DNA from: an uncultured Acidobacteriia bacterium
Lineage (GTDB): Bacteria; Acidobacteriota; Terriglobia; Bryobacterales; Bryobacteraceae
Length of the DNA: 64,000 bases
Assembly (NCBI GenBank): GCA_903907865.1
Contig: CAIVPR010000042.1
Location: forward strand, 1 to 64,000
Direction of reading: 5' to 3'
The notes below the pieces were generated by a model that saw only the letters and a program-made list of their open reading frames with translations, made no database searches and was not told where the DNA came from. Shown piece by piece: positions 59,805 to 64,000 of this stretch (position 1 is its first letter; each line of letters begins with the position of its first letter). Both the position numbers and the translations under genes were made by a program.

Positions 59805-59916
59805 CGTTTCAGAGCCGCGACAGCCATGGAGCGGTCCCTTCCGACTGACTGCGCCCATGGAACCGAGCGTTGTGCAAGGTCGAGGACCGCTCCATCCCTG
59901 TCGCGGCTCTGAAACG
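59805..59916. repeat. Large inverted repeat between convergent genes
   Basis: Arms of 32 nt (59805-59836 and 59885-59916) match with two mismatches. They start CGTTTCAGAGCCGCGACAG and are separated by 48 nt. The core AGAGCCGCGACAG is related to the dispersed repeat. It may end both the Fpg/Nei and the TonB-receptor-like transcripts, or be a paired mobile miniature element. Confidence 0.7.
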
Positions 59917-59962
59917 AAAGGTCGGACGGCCTTGTATTGGGCACCTTCAACCGGTCGCAGAC

Positions 59963-62900
59963 CTAGAAGCTGATCTTGGCCCCCAGTTGGATTTGCCGTG
60001 GGCCGATCGACGAATAGCTGAAGCCCTGCGTCAGCGTGGTCACGCCGAACAGGCTGCTGGTCGCGGACAGGTTCGGCGAGCCGAAGGTCGGCTGGTTGGT
60101 CGCGTTGTCGGCGTCCATGCGCAGCTCGAAGCGGGCCCGTTCCTTGATCCGGAAGGCCTTGAAGAACGACATGCTGACCTCGGGCACCGCGCGACCGCGG
60201 AAGTCCGGCCATTGCGGCACCGGCTGCGTGTTCAGCGTGAATGGCTTCTGGATCAACCATGCCACGGGCTCGGACGCGTCGGCGCAGTTCTGGCGCGCGG
60301 TGGTGTTCTGGTTCAAGGTACAGGTATTGAACCAGCGGGTGAAGGTCGGGTTCGGGAGCCTCGGATCCAGGCCGGTCGAGTAGGCACCGCTGACGTTCAG
60401 CAGTGCGCCGGAAACCCACTGGGTGTAGCCCGACACCTGCCAGCCGTTCAGCACCGTCTTGACGAGCTTGTTCTGGTTCTTGAACAGGTCCTCTGTGTAG
60501 GTGAAGATCAGGTTGATGGTGTGGGGCGGGGTGCCGCCATCGCGGGTGATGAATTGGCCGGGTGCGTCCATGCCATTGTTCAGGTAGCTGGTGAAGGTCG
60601 TGCTCTTGCCGAAGGTACCGTTGAAGACCACCGACAGGCCGTGCGACAGGCGCTTTTCGAACTGGAAGACCACGGCGTTGTACTTGGTGGTGCCGATCGG
60701 CATATTGTTCTCGGTGATGCCTGTGTACTGGGGGTAGGGCAGGAGCGATTGCTGCAGCGTGATGGTCGAGCCGTTCAGCGACGTTCCGGGCAGCAGGTTG
60801 GCGTAGGGATTCGCCACGCTGGTGCCGGTGAGGCTGGCTCCGTACTGTTGGTATTGGGCGAACGAGACGGAGTTGCGGTTGTAGGACGTGGGCTGGTCGC
60901 GTCCGAAACGACCGTTGTACGACACCTCGATCACCGACCGGAACGGCAACTGGTATTGCACGCCAACCGAAACCACATGGGTGTAGGGCATGACGCGCGT
61001 GGGCGAGATGAAGGAAATGCTCTGCCCGACGTTGGTCAGAAGCCCCAGCGAGCGGCCGGGAGGTGCGAGGATGCCGGTCGGGAACGGGTTCGAAAGCATA
61101 CCGCAGGAGGCACCGGTGCAGCCCGTGGTTGTCAGCGGAATGATGCCGGCGGCCGACACCGACGTTGCCGGAGCGGTGGAATAGCTGAAGCCAGTGGTCG
61201 GGGCGACGTCGGCCGTGGGCGTGTAGGTCATGCCCCAGCCGCCGCGGATCACCATCTTTTCCATCACCTGGTAGGCGAAGCCGAGGCGCGGGGCGAGATT
61301 GTTCAGGTCGCGCTTGTAGGGGAGGCGGTTATCGGCGTTGGCAAAGAGGAGGCCACCAGCTACGGTCGGGCCGCTGCCCGAGCCGACGTGCGAGGTGGTT
61401 GTGGGGTCGAAGCCACGGATGGCCTGGTTGAAGCGGTCGGTGATGGGAGATTCGTACTCCCAGCGGAGGCCGAGGTTCAGGGTCAGCTTGCGGGCCAGAC
61501 GCCAGTCGTCCTGCCCGAACCAGGAATAGTAGTGCTGTCCCTGGGCCGGGAAAGAGTTAAAGCTGCTGGAGACGCCGCTCGGGTAGCCAAGCAGGAACGA
61601 GGCCATGGCGTCGCCCGACTGCGCGTTCGCCACCAAGGGGTTGGCTTGCGTAAAGCCGGCCGAGGCGCTGACCGTGAAGGCGGCGGGCGGGCTCGACTGG
61701 TTGTTCATCAGGTTGCGGAACTCGCCGCCGACCTTGATGGTGTGCTTGCCCAGCGTCTTGGTGAGGGTGTCGCCAGCCACGAAGTTATTGCTGAAGTTGA
61801 GCGTTCCGGCACCGCCGCCGAGGCCGAAGTAGTTGGACACGGCGATATTGGGGAAGGCCACGGTCTGGAGCTGGTTGGTCAGGGTTGAGGGGAAGCCGAG
61901 CTTGGCCGGGTCATAGCCGAGCGCGTAGTACTTGATGGCGAAGACGTGCCGGTTCCAGCTGGCGCGGGCAGTGTTGATGAGGGTTGAGGAGAGCACGGAA
62001 GTCAGGTTGATGCTGGCCGCGATGTTGCCCCGGTAGTGCTCGAAGGAGTTCGAGGCGTAGTCGGTCTTCAGGGCTTGGAAGGCCGGGAGACCCGCGCCGC
62101 CGCCGTTGGTCTGGCCGCGGAGGTCGCGGGCGATGGTGACGAACATCGACTCGTTGCCGTTCAGCTTGTGGTCGAAGCGGAAGACGTGGGAATCGAACGG
62201 TTCGTGGTCGTAGTTGGGATAGACGCCGACATTGGGCTGGGTGCGAGCCGCAGTCTGGTTGGGTGCCAGGTAGAACTTCGCGATATTCGCCGCGATGGGG
62301 TTGATGCGGTTGGCGGGGACGATGCCGCCGGGGAAAGGCTGGCGGGTGTAGCTGCCGTCGGCGTTCTGGATCGTGGTGAGCGGGTCGTAGATGGCGACGG
62401 TGGCACCGCTGGTGCCGGACACGTAAGTCTTGGAGAAGTCCCCCGTGCGCTCGGCCAGGGTGGGGGAGGTCAGCGTGTTGCCGGTGGGTCGGTTGTCGCG
62501 GTAGACGTCGACCGCATAGGTGACGAAGGTTCGGTTGCGACCGTCGTAGATGTGGGGGATGCGGAAGGGACCGTCGATTTCGAGGCCGGGCTCGTTCATG
62601 CGGAACGACGAGTTGGGCGCGTGGGTGGCGTTGGCCTCGAAGGTGTTGGCGTTGAGGGCCGGGTTGCGCATCAGCCAGCCGAACGACCCGTGGTACTGGT
62701 TGGTGCCGCTTTTGATCGAGACGCTGACCACGCCGCCGCCGGTGCGGCCGAGCTCGGCGTCGTAGACATTGCTGATGATTTTGACCTCGCCGACGGCGTC
62801 TGGCGGGGGCGAGATGGTGTTGGCGGCACCTGTACTTTCGCGGTAGGTGTTGGGGGAGCCGTCGAGCAGTACCTCGTTGTTGGTGCCACCGAGGATGCTC

Positions 62901-63433
62901 GCGCCGTTGTCGCCGCCGTCGAACGGGCGGACGGTGGTGCCGCCGGTCGCGCCCGCCGAGTAGCGGACCAGTTGGAAAACGTCCTTGGCGTAGGTGGGGA
63001 CGGATTCCACGAGGCTTTCGTTGATGGTGCTGGAACGGGAGGCGGAGACGTTGTCGAGCAACGGGGCCTCGGCGGTGATGGAGACGGTTTCGGAGGCGGC
63101 ACCGAGTTGGAGCTTGAAGTCGACGGCCTTGCGGTCCGAACTACGCAGTTCCATGTTCTCGACTGCCATCTTGAAGCCGGGCGCGGTCACGGAAACCGAG
63201 TATTGGCCGGGGTTGACCGGAGGCGCGCTGTAGATGCCCGCACCATTGGTCTGGGCCGTAGTGACGACGTTGGTTTCGAGGTTCTTGATCTCGAGCTTGG
63301 CGGCCGGGACGGCGGCACCTTGCGGGTCCGTCACAGTGCCGGTGATGACGGCTCGGGTTTCCTGGGCCATGGCCGACGGGCCGTGGAGGCAGGCGGCGAG
63401 CGCGGCGGCGACGAGAATTCTCTGGAATTTCAT
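59963..63433 (-). CDS. Large TonB-receptor-like outer-membrane protein with carboxypeptidase-regulatory domain
   Basis: 1156 residues with a signal peptide (about 1-24). A CarboxypepD_reg-like Ig fold follows at about 28-110 (ITGTVTDPQGAAVPAAKLEI, GIYSAPPVNPGQYSVSV). A plug-like region comes next (NNEVLLDGSPNTYRESTG, GGGVVSVSIKSGTNQYHGSF), then a long barrel that ends in the aromatic IQLGAKISF. This Oar/TonB-dependent type is expanded in acidobacteria and is thought to import plant or microbial polymers. A TonB box is not obvious. The ATG at 63433 has GGGGGAAG upstream and a strong promoter. Confidence 0.9.
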   Translation of the reverse strand: MKFQRILVAAALAACLHGPSAMAQETRAVITGTVTDPQGAAVPAAKLEIKNLETNVVTTAQTNGAGIYSAPPVNPGQYSVSVTAPGFKMAVENMELRSSDRKAVDFKLQLGAASETVSITAEAPLLDNVSASRSSTINESLVESVPTYAKDVFQLVRYSAGATGGTTVRPFDGGDNGASILGGTNNEVLLDGSPNTYRESTGAANTISPPPDAVGEVKIISNVYDAELGRTGGGVVSVSIKSGTNQYHGSFGWLMRNPALNANTFEANATHAPNSSFRMNEPGLEIDGPFRIPHIYDGRNRTFVTYAVDVYRDNRPTGNTLTSPTLAERTGDFSKTYVSGTSGATVAIYDPLTTIQNADGSYTRQPFPGGIVPANRINPIAANIAKFYLAPNQTAARTQPNVGVYPNYDHEPFDSHVFRFDHKLNGNESMFVTIARDLRGQTNGGGAGLPAFQALKTDYASNSFEHYRGNIAASINLTSVLSSTLINTARASWNRHVFAIKYYALGYDPAKLGFPSTLTNQLQTVAFPNIAVSNYFGLGGGAGTLNFSNNFVAGDTLTKTLGKHTIKVGGEFRNLMNNQSSPPAAFTVSASAGFTQANPLVANAQSGDAMASFLLGYPSGVSSSFNSFPAQGQHYYSWFGQDDWRLARKLTLNLGLRWEYESPITDRFNQAIRGFDPTTTSHVGSGSGPTVAGGLLFANADNRLPYKRDLNNLAPRLGFAYQVMEKMVIRGGWGMTYTPTADVAPTTGFSYSTAPATSVSAAGIIPLTTTGCTGASCGMLSNPFPTGILAPPGRSLGLLTNVGQSISFISPTRVMPYTHVVSVGVQYQLPFRSVIEVSYNGRFGRDQPTSYNRNSVSFAQYQQYGASLTGTSVANPYANLLPGTSLNGSTITLQQSLLPYPQYTGITENNMPIGTTKYNAVVFQFEKRLSHGLSVVFNGTFGKSTTFTSYLNNGMDAPGQFITRDGGTPPHTINLIFTYTEDLFKNQNKLVKTVLNGWQVSGYTQWVSGALLNVSGAYSTGLDPRLPNPTFTRWFNTCTLNQNTTARQNCADASEPVAWLIQKPFTLNTQPVPQWPDFRGRAVPEVSMSFFKAFRIKERARFELRMDADNATNQPTFGSPNLSATSSLFGVTTLTQGFSYSSIGPRQIQLGAKISF

Positions 63434-63474
63434 GGAGCACTTCCCCCTTGAAGTGTGGTCGTACAGCAAGTGAG

Positions 63475-63502
63475 TTTATACGTTAACTGTGGGTGGTGTC
63501 AA
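63475..63502 (-). promoter_or_regulatory. Near-consensus sigma-70-type promoter of the TonB-receptor-like gene
   Basis: On the leftward strand TTGACA (63502-63497), a 16-nt spacer and TATAAA (63480-63475) give a transcript start about 35 nt before the ATG at 63433. Best promoter match seen in the window. Confidence 0.7.
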
Positions 63503-63534
63503 TCCGCTTTCCGTCCGCGCCATACTATTTCTAT

Positions 63535-64000
63535 ATGCGCCGCCTCCTCCCGATAGCCACCCTCCTCGTTGCAACCTGCGCCGCCCAAAACCGGCTCACC
63601 CCCCAGGAACAGTCGCAAGGCTGGAAGCTTCTGTTCGACGGCACTACGACGACCGGTTGGACCGAGGTGACAGGACTCCCTTTCCCCAAGACGTGGACCG
63701 TCGCGGACGGATGTCTGAAAACCATCGTCGGGCCGGGGGCGTTCCAGGATATCCGCACCGTCGATACGTACCGCGATTTCGAATTCCAGTTCGAATGGAG
63801 GCTGGCGAAGGGCGGGAATTCGGGTGTGAAGTACCTGGTCCAGAAGACCGATCGGTGGCAGAAGAAGGGTGTCGACGGCTTCGAGGCGCGGGCGCGGGGC
63901 TTCGAGTACCAGTTGTTGGACGACGGGGTCGCCGAGGAGGCGATCAAGGATCCCAAGCGCGGCACGGCGTCGCTCTATACGTACTTTGCCACCACGCCGG
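63535..64000 (+). CDS. DUF1080 (3-keto-disaccharide hydrolase-like) secreted protein, cut by window end
   Basis: The first 155 residues only; no stop is reached. There is a signal peptide (MRRLLPIATLLVATCAAQ), then the DUF1080 pattern GWKLLFDGTTTTGWTEV, WTVADGCLKTI, YRDFEFQFEWRLAKGGNSGV and FEYQLLDD. The fold is a concanavalin/LamG-like sandwich, and recent work links the family to 3-keto-glycoside hydrolysis. No ribosome site lies before the ATG, and TACTAT stands only 5 nt upstream, so the transcript may be leaderless (inference). It is divergent from the TonB-receptor-like gene. Confidence 0.85.
   Translation, partial: MRRLLPIATLLVATCAAQNRLTPQEQSQGWKLLFDGTTTTGWTEVTGLPFPKTWTVADGCLKTIVGPGAFQDIRTVDTYRDFEFQFEWRLAKGGNSGVKYLVQKTDRWQKKGVDGFEARARGFEYQLLDDGVAEEAIKDPKRGTASLYTYFATTP

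Overview
This window looks like chromosome of an acidobacterium of the Solibacter/Bryobacter type (Bryobacterales). That placement is an inference from gene content and GC-rich codon use, not from a marker gene. The pointers are a very large TonB-receptor-like protein with an N-terminal carboxypeptidase-regulatory domain, a DUF1587/1592/1588/1585 plus DUF1552 gene pair, a DUF1080 protein, secreted amidohydrolases and dispersed GC-rich intergenic hairpins. No tRNA, rRNA or CRISPR array was seen.

Region 1 (1-10.2 kb) is the most striking. An intact IS1182-like element lies immediately downstream of a seven-gene minus-strand operon that appears to encode a complete extracellular electron conduit. 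In transcription order it holds an OmcA/MtrC-family decaheme cytochrome, an MtrA/DmsE-family decaheme cytochrome, an MtrB/PioB-like outer-membrane barrel, a four-domain tetraheme cytochrome, a NapC/NirT-type membrane cytochrome resembling ImcH/CymA, and two small monoheme cytochromes. By motif count this is 32 hemes. Three junctions are ATGA overlaps, so the products are probably made in fixed ratios. A universal stress protein and a zinc alcohol dehydrogenase are divergent from it.

Region 2 (12-26.8 kb) is mixed chromosome: a lipase-like hydrolase, decayed gene fragments, a Schlafen-AlbA_2 regulator with a tiny membrane protein, metK, hslR, an ABC exporter pair, a DinB-like protein, a three-gene operon of a ferredoxin-like protein, a Cys-rich unknown and a secreted amidohydrolase, a Fic protein, a dicarboxylate symporter and a secreted metalloprotease-like protein.

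Region 3 (26.9-42.5 kb) opens with a 1376-residue protein that fuses a complete topoisomerase III to a complete RecQ helicase with an HRDC-like end. It is followed by a Wzc-like tyrosine autokinase, metY, a five-gene secreted-enzyme operon (DUF3108, GDSL, DUF1592-type, DUF1552, small secreted protein) and a lone Mrr-type restriction enzyme.

Region 4 (42.6-64 kb) carries a secreted esterase, a nucleotidyltransferase-like/small Cys protein pair, a nickel/cobalt exporter with a His-rich loop, deoC, a GAF-GAF-PP2C phosphatase, an unknown zinc-ribbon gene pair, nfo, glgP, tig, accBC, a Gfo/Idh oxidoreductase, an Fpg/Nei glycosylase, the TonB-receptor-like gene and the 5' part of a DUF1080 gene cut by the window end. 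Dispersed inverted repeats mark gene ends around 54.1, 57.5 and 59.6-59.9 kb.
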